From NCBI RefSeq assembly GCF_040957575.1, contig NZ_CP162601.1:2108001-2172000 (forward strand): a DNA stretch of 64,000 nt, written 5' to 3'. The number at the start of each line of letters is the position of its first letter. The stretch's first letter is position 1. The notes beneath the pieces are model-generated. The model saw only the letters and a list, made by a program, of their open reading frames with translations, had not been told where the DNA came from and searched no databases. The stretch comes from Vibrio sp. HB236076. GTDB lineage: Bacteria > Pseudomonadota > Gammaproteobacteria > Enterobacterales > Vibrionaceae. This document shows positions 7,735 through 17,936 of the stretch, piece after piece. Both the position numbers and the translations under genes were made by a program.

Positions 7735-9243
7735 TTAAGTTTCCATGATTGTGCGAATCTGTCCGGCTATGATCTCTGCTTGTGGGCCAACCACGACTTG
7801 TACATGAGTGGCATTGAGCTTGACCACACCACTTGCGCCTAACGCTTTAAGCGTGTCTACCTGGATTAAGTTACTGTCAGTTAAGGTGAGCCTTAAGCGA
7901 GTAATACACGCGTCCATGTGCTGAATATTATCTGCGCCCCCTAATGCAGATAAGTACTGCTGCGCTGATGTGCCCGACTGTGTTGCATTGGGCTTAACCG
8001 TGTCTGAGTCAAGTCCTATTTCAACCGGTTCACGCCCTGGCGTTTTAATATCAAATACCACGATGGTGAGATAAAAGACAATAAAATAAATCACTGCAAA
8101 GGCCAAACCAACGGCGATGAGTAACATTGGCTTCGTCGCCAGTCCCCAGTTGATCACTAAGTCAAATAAACCCGCTGAAAAGCCAAAACCGTGATAAATA
8201 CCCAGCCAGTTGGTCACAACTAAAGACAAGCCGGTCAACAATGCATGCACGACGTATAGACCGGGAGCAAGAAACATAAATAAAAACTCAAGTGGCTCTG
8301 TAATCCCTGTTAAAAAAGCCGTGATGGCAACAGAGAACAATACACCAGCAACCTGACGACGAGAAGAAGCTGGTGCAGCCAGGTACATCGCTAACGCTGC
8401 AGCGGGCAAGCCGAACATCATGATAGGGAAAAAACCTGTCATAAAGACACCTGCGCTGGGATCGCCGGCAAAGAAGCGATTGAGATCACCGCGGGTGGTT
8501 TCACTGGCGATAGACTGAATATGACTGCCATCAATGTACGGTATCACATCACCGACTAACCAACTCTTAGCCAATGAAGGCTCTACGCAAATGGTGTGTA
8601 GCGACTGACCAAGTTCATAGGTAACTTTGCTGCATTCGCCGAGTCCAAACCAAAAAATTGAGTTCATCACGTGGTGTAACCCCACGGGTATCAAAGCGCG
8701 ATTTAGCGCACCATACGAAAACTGCCCTAACGCCCCCGAATTAGCTACTGCATGACCAAAAGCATCAATCCCTTGCTGGATCATAGGCCACACCACACCA
8801 AACACAGCCGCGAGTGCTAAAGTGATCAACCCAGTGGCGATCGGCACTAGACGTTTACCTGCAAAAAAAGCCAAATAAGACGGTAAACTAACAGCGTGAA
8901 AGCGGTTGTAACTATGGCCAGCGACAATACCAGCAATGATGCCACCGAAAAAAGACATATTAATATCGGCATTGATGGTCTTAGCGGCTTCTGTCAACAC
9001 TAAGTACCCCACGGCTCCAGCCAATGCTGCCGCTCCAGCCTCGTCTTTTGCCAAACCGACGGCAATCCCGATGGCAAAAAGCAAAGGCAATTGTGAGAAG
9101 ATGGCACCACCGGCTTGGGCCATAAATGAAATGTTCAGTAAATCGGGCTGTCCCAAGCGCAGTAAAATGGCTGCCACGGGTAAAATGGCGATAGGAAGCA
9201 TAATCGCCTTACCCAATTTTTGCAGATATCCCAAAGGGTTCAT
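7735..9243 (-). CDS. nagE: N-acetylglucosamine PTS permease, EIICB
   Basis: Membrane transporter that imports and phosphorylates N-acetylglucosamine. About 502 residues: EIIC membrane domain (start MNPLGYLQKLGKAIMLPIAI, several hydrophobic segments, GITEPLEFLFMFLAPGLY) and a C-terminal EIIB domain with its phosphocysteine in HMDACITRLRL. There is no EIIA domain, unlike the ~650-residue E. coli NagE; the shorter form is usual in vibrios and implies use of a separate EIIA (Crr). An upstream in-frame start at 9333 is possible, but GGAG before 9243 and alignment favour this one. It is divergent from nagBA across ~217 bases, where NagC and CRP control would be expected; I could not define operators. 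Confidence 0.93.
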   Translation of the reverse strand: MNPLGYLQKLGKAIMLPIAILPVAAILLRLGQPDLLNISFMAQAGGAIFSQLPLLFAIGIAVGLAKDEAGAAALAGAVGYLVLTEAAKTINADINMSFFGGIIAGIVAGHSYNRFHAVSLPSYLAFFAGKRLVPIATGLITLALAAVFGVVWPMIQQGIDAFGHAVANSGALGQFSYGALNRALIPVGLHHVMNSIFWFGLGECSKVTYELGQSLHTICVEPSLAKSWLVGDVIPYIDGSHIQSIASETTRGDLNRFFAGDPSAGVFMTGFFPIMMFGLPAAALAMYLAAPASSRRQVAGVLFSVAITAFLTGITEPLEFLFMFLAPGLYVVHALLTGLSLVVTNWLGIYHGFGFSAGLFDLVINWGLATKPMLLIAVGLAFAVIYFIVFYLTIVVFDIKTPGREPVEIGLDSDTVKPNATQSGTSAQQYLSALGGADNIQHMDACITRLRLTLTDSNLIQVDTLKALGASGVVKLNATHVQVVVGPQAEIIAGQIRTIMET

Positions 9244-9460
9244 GTCAAACTCCGTATTAATGTGATGCCAGTTTGATGACCTTGAGTACGAGAACAAAAC
9301 AATCGCCAACTCGAAGCCGGTGTGATAACGCATCGGTATTGTGTCATTATGATGGCAAAGATATTAACACGCACTAACAAGCTTAACACCGTGAAAAACA
9401 TAATTTTATTTTTATATCGTTTATGTCACCAATGATTAAGAACACCAGGGAGGAAGTCTG

Positions 9461-10276
9461 ATGAGATTCATTGCTTTTGAAGGCGCCCACCAAGTGGCAG
9501 CTTGGAGCGCTGAGTACATAATTGACGCTATCAACACAGTTGCCCCAACCGCTCAACGCCCCTTTGTATTAGGCCTTCCAACCGGCAGCACTCCGTTAGC
9601 GACGTATCAACGTCTCATTCAAGCCTATCAAGCGCATCGCATCAGTTTTGAACATGTGGTCACTTTTAATATGGACGAATACGCCGGGCTCGCCAAAACG
9701 TCACCAGACAGTTACTGGTATTTTATGCAGCACCACTTTTTTGATCATATCGATATCAACCCTCAAAACACTCATAGGCTCGACGGTGGTAGCCTTGACC
9801 CGACGAGCGAGTGCGTCGACTTTGAAGCAAAGATTCAAGAACTTGGAGGAGTCGATTTGTTTCTTGGCGGTATCGGTAGTGACGGACACATCGCATTTAA
9901 TGAACCGGGTACCTCCTTGCACTCACGGACACGTCTGTGCCGATTGAGTGAAAGAACACGCATGGACAATGCACGCTTTTTTGCCGATCACATTGCGCGA
10001 GTCCCTACTCATGCTCTCTCTGTGGGGATAGAGACAATTATGGCAGCGAAAACGGTCGTGATATTGGCGACCGGAAGCCACAAAGCAAACGCCATTAGTG
10101 ATGCCATTGAAGGCAGTATCAATCATTTATCGCCAATTTCCTACCTACAACTCCACCGTGATAGTATCATTGTCAGCGATATTGACGCGTGCCAAGAGCT
10201 CAAAGTGAAAACGCTCAAACACTTTCAACACATCGAACGCGCTGAAATCGCAAAATTCAATCACCTCGAGGAGTAA
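9461..10276 (+). CDS. nagB: Glucosamine-6-phosphate deaminase
   Basis: Cytosolic enzyme converting glucosamine-6-phosphate to fructose-6-phosphate and ammonia. The 271-residue length is typical, and family motifs are intact: LPTGSTPLATYQ (substrate phosphate site), FNMDEYAGL (catalytic Asp), GGIGSDGHIAFNEPG with the catalytic His, and SRTRLC. A strong AGGGAGG precedes the ATG. It is followed three bases later by nagA, forming a nagBA operon divergent from nagE, so the three genes cover uptake to glycolysis. Confidence 0.96.
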   Translation: MRFIAFEGAHQVAAWSAEYIIDAINTVAPTAQRPFVLGLPTGSTPLATYQRLIQAYQAHRISFEHVVTFNMDEYAGLAKTSPDSYWYFMQHHFFDHIDINPQNTHRLDGGSLDPTSECVDFEAKIQELGGVDLFLGGIGSDGHIAFNEPGTSLHSRTRLCRLSERTRMDNARFFADHIARVPTHALSVGIETIMAAKTVVILATGSHKANAISDAIEGSINHLSPISYLQLHRDSIIVSDIDACQELKVKTLKHFQHIERAEIAKFNHLEE

Positions 10277-10279
10277 ATC

Positions 10280-11440
10280 ATGATTGCTTTGTGTAATGGG
10301 GTCATTTTGACCGGTGAACAAACCCTAACCGACAAAATGGTGCTTATCAACGATGGGCTTATTGTTGATATCGTCAACGCATCGACGCCGCTCGATAAAG
10401 ACGTTAGCAAAATTGATCTCAAGGGTCAGTACCTCGCTCCCGGGTTTATCGATTTACAACTCAATGGCTGCGGTGGCGTTATGTTTAATCACCAGCCAAC
10501 GAAAAACACCTTGCGTCACATGCAACAGACCAATTTACTGACTGGCACCACCAGCTTTTTACCTACTCTGATCAGTGACAGTGACGAGACGATTAAGGCG
10601 GCGATCAAGGCGTGCAGTGAAGACATGCAAGCGCATCAAAACCAGGTTTTGGGGATGCATCTAGAAGGCCCATATACCAACCCCATTCGCAAGGGTATCC
10701 ACCCTAAAGAGCAACTTCGTCAACCATCCACCGCGATGATCAACTGGTTGAGCAAACAAACGCCTTGGCTGAAAAAAGTCACCCTTGCGCCCGAAGTCAA
10801 TCGCCAAGAGCACATTCAAGCTCTCGCTCAAGCCGGTATTATCGTCAGTATTGGACACAGTGCAGCCAGTTACGATCAAGCGATGCAAGGCTTTGCGTCG
10901 GGAATCAATTTTGCCACTCACCTATACAATGCCATGACCCCAACGGCCAATGGACGAGAGCCTGGTGTGGTCGGGGCGATATACGATAGCCAAGACGTCT
11001 ATGCAGGTATCATAGCCGACGGCTACCATGTTCACTGGGCCAATGTTCGTTTGGCCAAAAAAATCCTTGGTGAAAGGCTCGTCTTAGTCACCGATGCCAC
11101 TGCCGCCGCATCAGCGCCTGAATCGATGACGGAGTTTGATTTCTGTGGCGCGACAGTATTCATAAAAGACGGATTGTGCGTCGATGAAAACGGCACGCTC
11201 GGCGGCTCATCTTTGACGATGGATCAGGGAATAAGACAGCTTTGTCACCACTTGGCTTTGCCTCTAGACGAAGCCGTTAGAATGGCCACTCTCTACCCAG
11301 CTAAAGCCCTTAACATTGAAGATAAATTAGGCCTAATCAAACCGGGCTGGGTTGCTAACCTCGTTCAATTTGATCACAATGTGAAGATAACAGCCACGTG
11401 GGTCAATGGTAGACAGTCTCTCGGTTCAACGGAGCCGTAA
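10280..11440 (+). CDS. nagA: N-acetylglucosamine-6-phosphate deacetylase
   Basis: Removes the acetyl group from GlcNAc-6-phosphate, giving GlcN6P for NagB and acetate. The 386-residue amidohydrolase shows GFIDLQLNGCGG, the metal-site Glu in GMHLEGPYTNPIRKG, the metal histidines in SIGHSAASYDQ and ATHLYNAMTP, and the catalytic Asp in LVTDATAAA. GAGGAG precedes its ATG, overlapping the end of nagB. No nagC repressor gene follows, and I see none elsewhere in the window. Confidence 0.96.
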   Translation: MIALCNGVILTGEQTLTDKMVLINDGLIVDIVNASTPLDKDVSKIDLKGQYLAPGFIDLQLNGCGGVMFNHQPTKNTLRHMQQTNLLTGTTSFLPTLISDSDETIKAAIKACSEDMQAHQNQVLGMHLEGPYTNPIRKGIHPKEQLRQPSTAMINWLSKQTPWLKKVTLAPEVNRQEHIQALAQAGIIVSIGHSAASYDQAMQGFASGINFATHLYNAMTPTANGREPGVVGAIYDSQDVYAGIIADGYHVHWANVRLAKKILGERLVLVTDATAAASAPESMTEFDFCGATVFIKDGLCVDENGTLGGSSLTMDQGIRQLCHHLALPLDEAVRMATLYPAKALNIEDKLGLIKPGWVANLVQFDHNVKITATWVNGRQSLGSTEP

Positions 11441-11549
11441 ATCGAAAAGCAAAGCACTAAACGAGTCCCTCTTCGCCATAGTGACGCGGTCTTAACGTTG
11501 GGCAGACCCTATGTATAAGCAGTTTGCCCATTCTATAACAGGTGCAGTA

Positions 11550-12539
11550 TTAAGGCATCACGATGCGGTCGGCCAGATGACTGACCGCCAAGGCAAAGTA
11601 GTAAGAGCGGTTCCACTTCATCAATACATTGTAGTTATTATAAATCAAATACACTCGTCCATCTGCATCGTCAGGCGCGATCAACCAGGCTTGTAGCGGT
11701 GTTGATGGCCTGGGTAGATCGCGTCCATCAAAACGACGTACACCCAGTGCTTGCCATTGCTGCAAGGTTTTTTCTTTGCCCAATTCACGCCCTTGTAAGC
11801 TAAGGTCGAAATCTTTCGCAATATGCACTTGCCGCCCCCAGGTATACGTGTCATCCCACCCCGCCTGTTTGAGATAATTGGCCGCAGAAGCAAAGACGTC
11901 TTCAGGGGTTTGCCAAATGTCTTTCTTGCCATCGCCATTGCCATCCGCGGCAAAGGAAAGAAATGAACTTGGCATAAATTGAGGTTGGCCCATCGCACCA
12001 GCCCAAGAGCCTTTAAAGTCTTTGAGCTCGATATGCCCTTGCTGCAAAATGTTAAGCGCAGACATCAACTCTTTTTTAAAAAAGGCTTCACGTCGCCCTT
12101 CGTATGCCATGGTCGTGAGAGCATCAACCACTTGATAGCCGCCAGTGTAACGACCAAAATTACTCTCTACGCCCCACAGTGCAACGATAAAACGAGCAGG
12201 CACACCGTATTCCTTGCTGATCCTCTCAAGCGGTTGCTGATATTGCACATAGAGCTGCTGCGCTTGCTTGACTTTCCAGTCTGGTACCGCTCGAGGAATA
12301 TACTCATCCAAGGTCAAACGTTTCTCTGGCTGGTTGCGATCCGCTTTAACAGCCCTGGGATGATAAGTGACATCAGCAAACGCACGTTCGACGAGATTGG
12401 GCGATATCCCTTGTTCAATCGCTTGTTTTTTTAATTCCACCACATACTGGTCAAAGGTCACTTTGTCGGATTGTGCATACGCTCCGGATTGAAACACTAT
12501 CGCTAATACGCCTAGTGCGGTCGAGATGGTTTTTCGCAT
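11550..12539 (-). CDS. mltB: Periplasmic lytic murein transglycosylase, MltB family
   Basis: Predicted to cleave the glycan strand of peptidoglycan, forming 1,6-anhydro-MurNAc ends. The 329-residue protein has an N-terminal signal peptide ending near GAYAQS with no lipobox cysteine, so it is probably soluble in the periplasm (SltB/MltB-2 type). The catalytic Glu lies in FIVALWGVESNFGRYTGG; the AMGQPQFMPSSF motif and the EF-hand-like DGNGDGKKDIW are typical. AGGAGGG precedes the ATG. It follows ycgL by 23 bases and is probably co-transcribed with it. Confidence 0.92.
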   Translation of the reverse strand: MRKTISTALGVLAIVFQSGAYAQSDKVTFDQYVVELKKQAIEQGISPNLVERAFADVTYHPRAVKADRNQPEKRLTLDEYIPRAVPDWKVKQAQQLYVQYQQPLERISKEYGVPARFIVALWGVESNFGRYTGGYQVVDALTTMAYEGRREAFFKKELMSALNILQQGHIELKDFKGSWAGAMGQPQFMPSSFLSFAADGNGDGKKDIWQTPEDVFASAANYLKQAGWDDTYTWGRQVHIAKDFDLSLQGRELGKEKTLQQWQALGVRRFDGRDLPRPSTPLQAWLIAPDDADGRVYLIYNNYNVLMKWNRSYYFALAVSHLADRIVMP

Positions 12540-12562
12540 TAAGCCCTCCTGCTGGCCTACGG

Positions 12563-12841
12563 CTATTCTGACTGTTGTTTTTTTCTCGCTTTGTGTTGTT
12601 CTAGCAAATTTTCTGGCGGCGGCGGCAGTTGTAAAAAGTACCCCTCATCTTGTATAGAGGCCTTGACCTTATCCACATTCACTTGCGCCAAAGTACGCCC
12701 AGAGAGATTGACCACCATAACCAAAGTTGGTTTGCCAAACATCGTCATTAATGCGTCAGGAATTTGTGAAAAATCATCCTTTTTGGGCACATAAAGGTAC
12801 GCACCCGGTTTTTTAGCGCTTTTGTAAATAGAACAAAACAT
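12563..12841 (-). CDS. ycgL: YcgL family protein
   Basis: A 92-residue cytosolic protein starting [18 protein letters not shown], characteristic of YcgL, with [16 protein letters not shown] near the end. Its biochemical role is not established. In E. coli ycgL lies next to minC, and the same divergent arrangement is kept here, with mltB downstream. Confidence 0.9.
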   Translation of the reverse strand: MFCSIYKSAKKPGAYLYVPKKDDFSQIPDALMTMFGKPTLVMVVNLSGRTLAQVNVDKVKASIQDEGYFLQLPPPPENLLEQHKARKKQQSE

Positions 12842-13024
12842 GTCTTACCTTATTTTATCAAACTTGTTGAGCCTCACAATTAACGAGGGAGGCATCAAAA
12901 AAATAAAAAAATTGCCAGTTTAATACGCAATTGGCAACAAGTTAACTTGCTGACATTTGAGTTGGAATATAACATGAGTTCATGATTATAAGGTAACGCT
13001 CTTTAATATAGGCACAGGATCGCG

Positions 13025-13690
13025 ATGTCACTCAATCCGGATCTGAAAGGCAGTAGCTTCACACTATCAGTTTTACACCTTGCTGATAATAATGTTGATA
13101 ACACCGTCGAATTTATCAAACAAAAGGTAGAAAAAGCCCCTGGTTTTTTCGCTAGCGCCCCTTTGGTGATCAATATTGCAAATGTAGATCAGCAAGAAAT
13201 TGATTTTTCAGCACTTAAGCAAGGAATAAAAAACCAAGGGTTAGTGCCTGTTGGCATTACAGGGACGAAGGACAAACAGCAGCAACACCAAGCGAGCGAT
13301 GCCGGTTTAGCGATCCTTTCCTCAGGTAAGAGCCACCAAGCGCCCCCGCCTGAATTGACACCGACAAAAGTGATCCGAACGCCGATACGTTCTGGTCAAC
13401 AGATTTACGCCCCCAATGGTGATCTGGTTATTCTCAATCATGTCAGTGCCGGAGCCGAAGTCATCGCCGATGGTTCGATTCACATTCACGGAACCTTGCG
13501 GGGACGAGCAATCGCAGGGGCCAATGGCCAAAAACAAGCGCATATTATTTGTAACGACTTACAAGCTGAACTGGTCTCTATCGCAGGTAGTTACTGGCTT
13601 AGCGAACAAATAGAACGAGAATGTTGGCAGCAAAAAGTCTTGGTCAGCTTGCAACAAGACTCGCTGTGTATAGAAACACTTTCGGTATAA
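13025..13690 (+). CDS. minC: Septum site-determining protein MinC
   Basis: Inhibitor of FtsZ polymerisation that, with MinD, blocks division at the poles. The 221-residue protein has an N-terminal FtsZ-inhibitory domain (about 1-105), a short linker rich in Gln/Ala/Pro, and a C-terminal beta-helix domain that binds MinD ([36 protein letters not shown]). First gene of minCDE, transcribed away from ycgL. Upstream sequence is AT-rich. Confidence 0.96.
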   Translation: MSLNPDLKGSSFTLSVLHLADNNVDNTVEFIKQKVEKAPGFFASAPLVINIANVDQQEIDFSALKQGIKNQGLVPVGITGTKDKQQQHQASDAGLAILSSGKSHQAPPPELTPTKVIRTPIRSGQQIYAPNGDLVILNHVSAGAEVIADGSIHIHGTLRGRAIAGANGQKQAHIICNDLQAELVSIAGSYWLSEQIERECWQQKVLVSLQQDSLCIETLSV

Positions 13691-13710
13691 TTTTTAATAA
13701 GGAAAAAGAC

Positions 13711-14523
13711 ATGGCACGCATAATCGTTGTGACCTCTGGTAAAGGCGGCGTTGGAAAAACCACGTCGAGTGCAGCAATTGCTTCTGGCCTAGCACTAAAA
13801 GGCAAGAAAACGGCCGTCATCGATTTTGATATCGGCTTGCGAAACCTAGACTTAATCATGGGCTGCGAACGCCGTGTTGTCTATGATTTCGTTAATGTTA
13901 TCAATGGTGAAGCCACGCTTAACCAAGCTCTTATCAAAGATAAGCGCACGGATAATTTATTTATTTTACCTGCCTCTCAAACTCGTGATAAAGATGCGCT
14001 CACCCACCAGGGCGTAGAAAAAGTATTGAACGAACTCGATGAGATGGGGTTTGACTTTGTCATTTGCGACTCCCCAGCAGGTATTGAGCAAGGCGCGTTA
14101 ATGGCATTGTACTTTGCCGATGAAGCCATCGTCACAACAAACCCAGAAGTTTCATCTGTGCGTGATTCAGACCGAATTCTCGGCATCTTAGATTCTAAAT
14201 CTCGCCGTTCAGAGCAAGGCCTTGAGCCTGTCAAACAACACTTACTGCTCACCCGTTATAATCCAGCACGGGTTTCACAAGGTGAAATGTTAAGTGTTAC
14301 GGATGTTGAAGAGATCTTACACATTTCTCTTCTTGGTGTGATCCCAGAAAGCCAAGCGGTACTCAACGCATCAAACAAAGGGGTTCCTGTTATTTTTGAT
14401 AGTGAAACCGACGCGGGTTTGGCGTATTCTGACACTGTCGATCGCCTACTCGGCAATCAAACCGAATTTCGCTTCCTGACGGAAGAAAAGAAAGGAATCT
14501 TTAAACGACTGTTTGGAGGCTAA
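13711..14523 (+). CDS. minD: Septum site-determining ATPase MinD
   Basis: Membrane-cycling ATPase of 270 residues that recruits MinC and is released by MinE. The deviant Walker A motif SGKGGVGKTTSS is at the N-terminus, VICDSPAGIE is the Walker B region, and the amphipathic membrane-targeting helix EEKKGIFKRLFGG ends the protein. An in-frame start further upstream, inside minC, exists, but ATG 13711 with AAGGAAAAAG before it gives the canonical MARIIVVTSGKGG start. Confidence 0.98.
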   Translation: MARIIVVTSGKGGVGKTTSSAAIASGLALKGKKTAVIDFDIGLRNLDLIMGCERRVVYDFVNVINGEATLNQALIKDKRTDNLFILPASQTRDKDALTHQGVEKVLNELDEMGFDFVICDSPAGIEQGALMALYFADEAIVTTNPEVSSVRDSDRILGILDSKSRRSEQGLEPVKQHLLLTRYNPARVSQGEMLSVTDVEEILHISLLGVIPESQAVLNASNKGVPVIFDSETDAGLAYSDTVDRLLGNQTEFRFLTEEKKGIFKRLFGG

Positions 14524-14526
14524 GTT

Positions 14527-14796
14527 ATGTCGCTATTAGAATTTTTCCGCCCAGCCAAGAAAACAACCGCCAATCTTGCCAAAGAAAGGCTGCAAATCAT
14601 CGTGGCGGAACGTCGTAGTAGTGATGAACCTGCTCCGTCTTATCTTCCTCAACTCAAAGAAGATATTTTAAAGGTCATTGCAAAATACGTCGATGTCGAC
14701 CCGTCCATGGTCGATTTGACTTTTGAACAAAAAGACGACGACATCTCAGTACTAGAGCTCAATGTCAAACTGCCAGAAGACGAAAAGTCGTCCTAA
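14527..14796 (+). CDS. minE: Cell division topological specificity factor MinE
   Basis: An 89-residue protein that stimulates MinD ATPase and drives pole-to-pole oscillation. The N-terminus [20 protein letters not shown] is the membrane/MinD-interacting segment with [10 protein letters not shown]; the C-terminal topological domain follows. Its GGAGG ribosome site lies within the last codons of minD, three bases away, so the two are coupled. Confidence 0.97.
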   Translation: MSLLEFFRPAKKTTANLAKERLQIIVAERRSSDEPAPSYLPQLKEDILKVIAKYVDVDPSMVDLTFEQKDDDISVLELNVKLPEDEKSS

Positions 14797-14816
14797 ATTG
14801 TAAAGACTGAGTGCTT

Positions 14817-14849
14817 AAAAGGCTCGTGGCGTAATGCTGTGAGCCTTTT
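14817..14849. terminator. Bidirectional terminator between minE and rnd
   Basis: AAAAGGCTC (14817-14825) pairs with GAGCCTTTT (14841-14849), with A-run and T-run on both flanks, between the convergent minE and rnd genes. Confidence 0.8.
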
Positions 14850-14864
14850 CATTCACATTGCCTG

Positions 14865-15989
14865 TTAATTTTCCACCAACTTAACCAGCATTTCTTCGCC
14901 GAGTAAAGGCTGACGCCACCCTTGCATGACATCCGGTAAACAGTGTGGCGCTTTATTGTGGTGCCAAACCCATTTGATCAGTTGATGGATTTGCTTTTTC
15001 GACGCCAAAAACTCCGTTGCTAATCCGGTTTCTTTTGCGACCTTCTGAACAACATCTTTTAAAGTCTTAAACGTTTGCTTGTACTGATTTTCATCAACCA
15101 ATCGAATCACTTTCTCTGGGTGGCTATCCGTCGGTAATTCATTGGCATCAGACACCAATTTAGCAATCGCTTTGCCATGACGCATAACGCTGCGCTCATC
15201 CATCCCCGCTTCTAACATCGCGTGTTTTTGCGTTAATCCCAGCCGTGCAACTTCTAAAAGATCGATCTCTTTAAAGATAAAATTAAGTGCTAAGTCCCGT
15301 TTAACCGCTTCTCGATAACGCCACTCAGCTAATGGTTGCAAACGCGCCAATTGCAGCGATGTCAACTTCCACGCCCCTTTTATCTCACGATACAAGAGTG
15401 CGATATCGGTGTTTGAGAGCCGCTTTTGAGCTTGGTGCTGACTCTCTTGCAATGCATCTTGCCACCAGTTTGCTTGCTCTAATTGCGGCTTTAATTGCTC
15501 AAATAAAGGCAATAGGTAAAAGACATCCGCCGCCGCATATTGCATTTGTTTTTGAGTTAAAGGCCGAGCACACCAATCGGTTCGCGCTTCACTCTTATCG
15601 AGTTCAACCCCTAAATATTGTTGAACTAAAGAAGCAAAGCCGGTCGATAAACCATGACCTAAGAACGCAGCCATAATCTGGGTATCCACCATTGGATAAG
15701 GAATGCAACCAAAAGCGTGCTGAAAGACTTCAATGTCTTCACCACACGCATGTAAGACTTTGGTGATTGTCTTATCGTTTAACAGTTTGACAAACGGCGT
15801 CATGTCATCGATGGTTAGCGGGTCAATTAACGCCAGTTGCTCGCCGTCGAATAATTGGATTAGCCCAAGCTTTGGGTAAAAGGTTCGAATGCGGACGAAT
15901 TCCGTATCCAACATCAGCCAAGTGCTATTACGAACACTTTGGCAGAGTTTCTCTAAGGCTTTGTTGTCTGTTATTAATTGATAATCCAC
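14865..15989 (-). CDS. rnd: Ribonuclease D
   Basis: 3'-5' exoribonuclease acting in tRNA 3' maturation. The 374-residue protein has the DEDDy catalytic set: MLDTEFVR (Asp, Glu), HACGEDIEVFQ (Asp) and MQYAAADVFYL (Tyr, Asp). HRDC-type helical domains follow in the second half. The start is a GTG; E. coli rnd likewise uses a weak start codon. Single leftward gene, convergent with minCDE. Confidence 0.95.
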   Translation of the reverse strand: MDYQLITDNKALEKLCQSVRNSTWLMLDTEFVRIRTFYPKLGLIQLFDGEQLALIDPLTIDDMTPFVKLLNDKTITKVLHACGEDIEVFQHAFGCIPYPMVDTQIMAAFLGHGLSTGFASLVQQYLGVELDKSEARTDWCARPLTQKQMQYAAADVFYLLPLFEQLKPQLEQANWWQDALQESQHQAQKRLSNTDIALLYREIKGAWKLTSLQLARLQPLAEWRYREAVKRDLALNFIFKEIDLLEVARLGLTQKHAMLEAGMDERSVMRHGKAIAKLVSDANELPTDSHPEKVIRLVDENQYKQTFKTLKDVVQKVAKETGLATEFLASKKQIHQLIKWVWHHNKAPHCLPDVMQGWRQPLLGEEMLVKLVEN

Positions 15990-16090
15990 AAAAATCTCGC
16001 TTTTGAATTAGGCTAACAACCGGTGATTTTGCCAGGCTAGTGTTAAGGTTTGCTGCTCATCACAACGTAGAACAGACCTCAAGCGCATCA

Positions 16091-16117
16091 CAAAAAATAC
16101 CGGCATTTGCCGGTATT
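16091..16117 (-). terminator. Rho-independent terminator downstream of fadD
   Basis: On the minus strand AATACCGGC pairs with GCCGGTATT around a four-base loop and is followed by a run of six T. It lies 29 bases after the fadD stop codon. Confidence 0.88.
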
Positions 16118-16145
16118 CTATCACGCTCAATAACAATTTTCTGAT

Positions 16146-17834
16146 TTAGCTGTCTTGCTTGAGCTTAGCGTCGTTTTCTTCACGTAAGACTCGGCGAAGA
16201 ATCTTGCCCACATTACTCTTGGGAAGCTCATCGCGAAACTCCACCCGCTTAGGGATTTTATAGCCCGTCAGATATTGACGGCAGTGCTCGATAATTTCTT
16301 CTTTGCTTAGTGTGTCATCACTTTTGACGACGTAAATTTTCACCACTTCTCCAGAGCTACTGTGGGGCTCACCAATGGCTGCGACTTCAAGCACTTTTGG
16401 ACTCAACGCCACCACATCTTCAATTTCATTCGGGTAGACGTTAAACCCAGAGACCAAAATCATGTCTTTTTTGCGATCGACGATGTGCAGCAGTCCGTCT
16501 TCTCCAAATTGAACAATGTCTCCCGTTGATAGCCACCCTTCCGAGTTAAGAACTTCTTTCGTCGCTTCTGGGCGCTGCCAATAGCCCTGCATGACTTGCG
16601 GTCCTCGCACCTGTAATTCCCCCACCGCATCAAGTGGTTGGGGTTCACCTTGGTCATTGACAATGCGAATTTCCGTCGACGGTACAGGCAAACCAATCGC
16701 GCCAGAGTAATCCGATAAATCATAGGGATTACCGGCGACTAATGGCGCACATTCAGTCAGGCCATAGCCCTCGAGTAAGTGAATACCCGTGATCTTTTTC
16801 CAGCGCTCGGCGACTGAACGTTGGACAGCCATCCCTCCGCCGACAGACAGGTGTAAGTGCTGAAAATCGAGCTCGCGAAAGTCTTCGTTATTAACTAGTG
16901 CATTAAACAGTGTATTAACGCCAGTGATGGCGCTGAATGGGTATTTGGCCAACTCTTTGACAAAACCGTCGATATCGCGAGGATTGGTGATCAATAAGTT
17001 TTGTGCGCCCATTTCGATAAACAATAAACAGTTCACCGTCAATGCAAAAACGTGATAAAGCGGCAGCGCCGTGACCACGAGCTCTCGGCATGGCGTTAGC
17101 ACAGGGCCATACGCTCCTTTAGCTTGTAACACGTTGGCAATCATGTTGCGATGAGTGAGGACAGCCCCCTTGGCCACGCCTGTCGTCCCTCCGGTGTATT
17201 GTAAAAACGCAATATCTTCACTGGAAATATACGGTTTTACATATTGTAACCGACGGCCTTTTTTGACCGCTTTTCTCATCGAAATGGCCCCGGGCAGTTC
17301 ATATTTCGGCACCATGCCTTTCACGTATTTGACGACAAAATCGACCAGTGTGCCTTTCGCGCGAGGCAGCATTTGTCCCAAACTGGTAATAACGACATGT
17401 TTGACTGGCGTATTGTGCACGACCTTTTCCAGCGTATTAGCAAAGTTAGACACAATGACAATAGTGGTCGCATCGGCATCATTCAGTTGATGCTCAAGCT
17501 CTCTTGGTGTGTACAACGGATTGACATTGACCGCAATTAATCCCGCTCGCAGCACACCAAAAAGCGCGACTGGGTATTGCAATAAATTGGGCATCATCAA
17601 AGCAACACGGGCACCCTTTTTGAGCTTTAACTCGTTTTGTAAATAGGCAGCAAATGCGCGGCTTCGCTCTTCGAGTTTGCGAAACGTCATCACTGTCCCC
17701 ATGTTGACGAAAGCCGCTTGGTCTGAATAGTTGCGAACGGATTGTTCGAACATATCGACTAAGGATTCATATTGATCAGGGTTAATCAATTCAGGGACAT
17801 CGTCCGGGTAACGAGTTAACCATGGCTTTTCCAC
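16146..17834 (-). CDS. fadD: Long-chain fatty acid-CoA ligase FadD
   Basis: Activates fatty acids to acyl-CoA at the inner membrane for beta-oxidation. The ~562-residue protein begins [17 protein letters not shown], colinear with E. coli FadD. It has the AMP-binding motif [20 protein letters not shown], the A-motif [11 protein letters not shown] and the FACS region [15 protein letters not shown] with [15 protein letters not shown]. The start is taken as GTG at 17834, with AAGGAG seven bases upstream; a TTG at 17858 in the same frame lacks that support. I could not find a convincing FadR site. Confidence 0.96.
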   Translation of the reverse strand: MEKPWLTRYPDDVPELINPDQYESLVDMFEQSVRNYSDQAAFVNMGTVMTFRKLEERSRAFAAYLQNELKLKKGARVALMMPNLLQYPVALFGVLRAGLIAVNVNPLYTPRELEHQLNDADATTIVIVSNFANTLEKVVHNTPVKHVVITSLGQMLPRAKGTLVDFVVKYVKGMVPKYELPGAISMRKAVKKGRRLQYVKPYISSEDIAFLQYTGGTTGVAKGAVLTHRNMIANVLQAKGAYGPVLTPCRELVVTALPLYHVFALTVNCLLFIEMGAQNLLITNPRDIDGFVKELAKYPFSAITGVNTLFNALVNNEDFRELDFQHLHLSVGGGMAVQRSVAERWKKITGIHLLEGYGLTECAPLVAGNPYDLSDYSGAIGLPVPSTEIRIVNDQGEPQPLDAVGELQVRGPQVMQGYWQRPEATKEVLNSEGWLSTGDIVQFGEDGLLHIVDRKKDMILVSGFNVYPNEIEDVVALSPKVLEVAAIGEPHSSSGEVVKIYVVKSDDTLSKEEIIEHCRQYLTGYKIPKRVEFRDELPKSNVGKILRRVLREENDAKLKQDS

Positions 17835-17936
17835 GTTGTGCTCCTTATGTAAAGTCAAGCAAGGGAAACGTTGGCTTTGTTTGCATAAGTCACACCATTA
17901 AAATCGGCGTATTATGCCAGTTTCACCTTGCAAAAC

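Noticed and set aside
9244..9460. NagC or CRP operators in the nagE-nagB divergent region
   Set aside because: They are expected from relatives, but no sequence matched the known consensus well enough by eye to mark a site.
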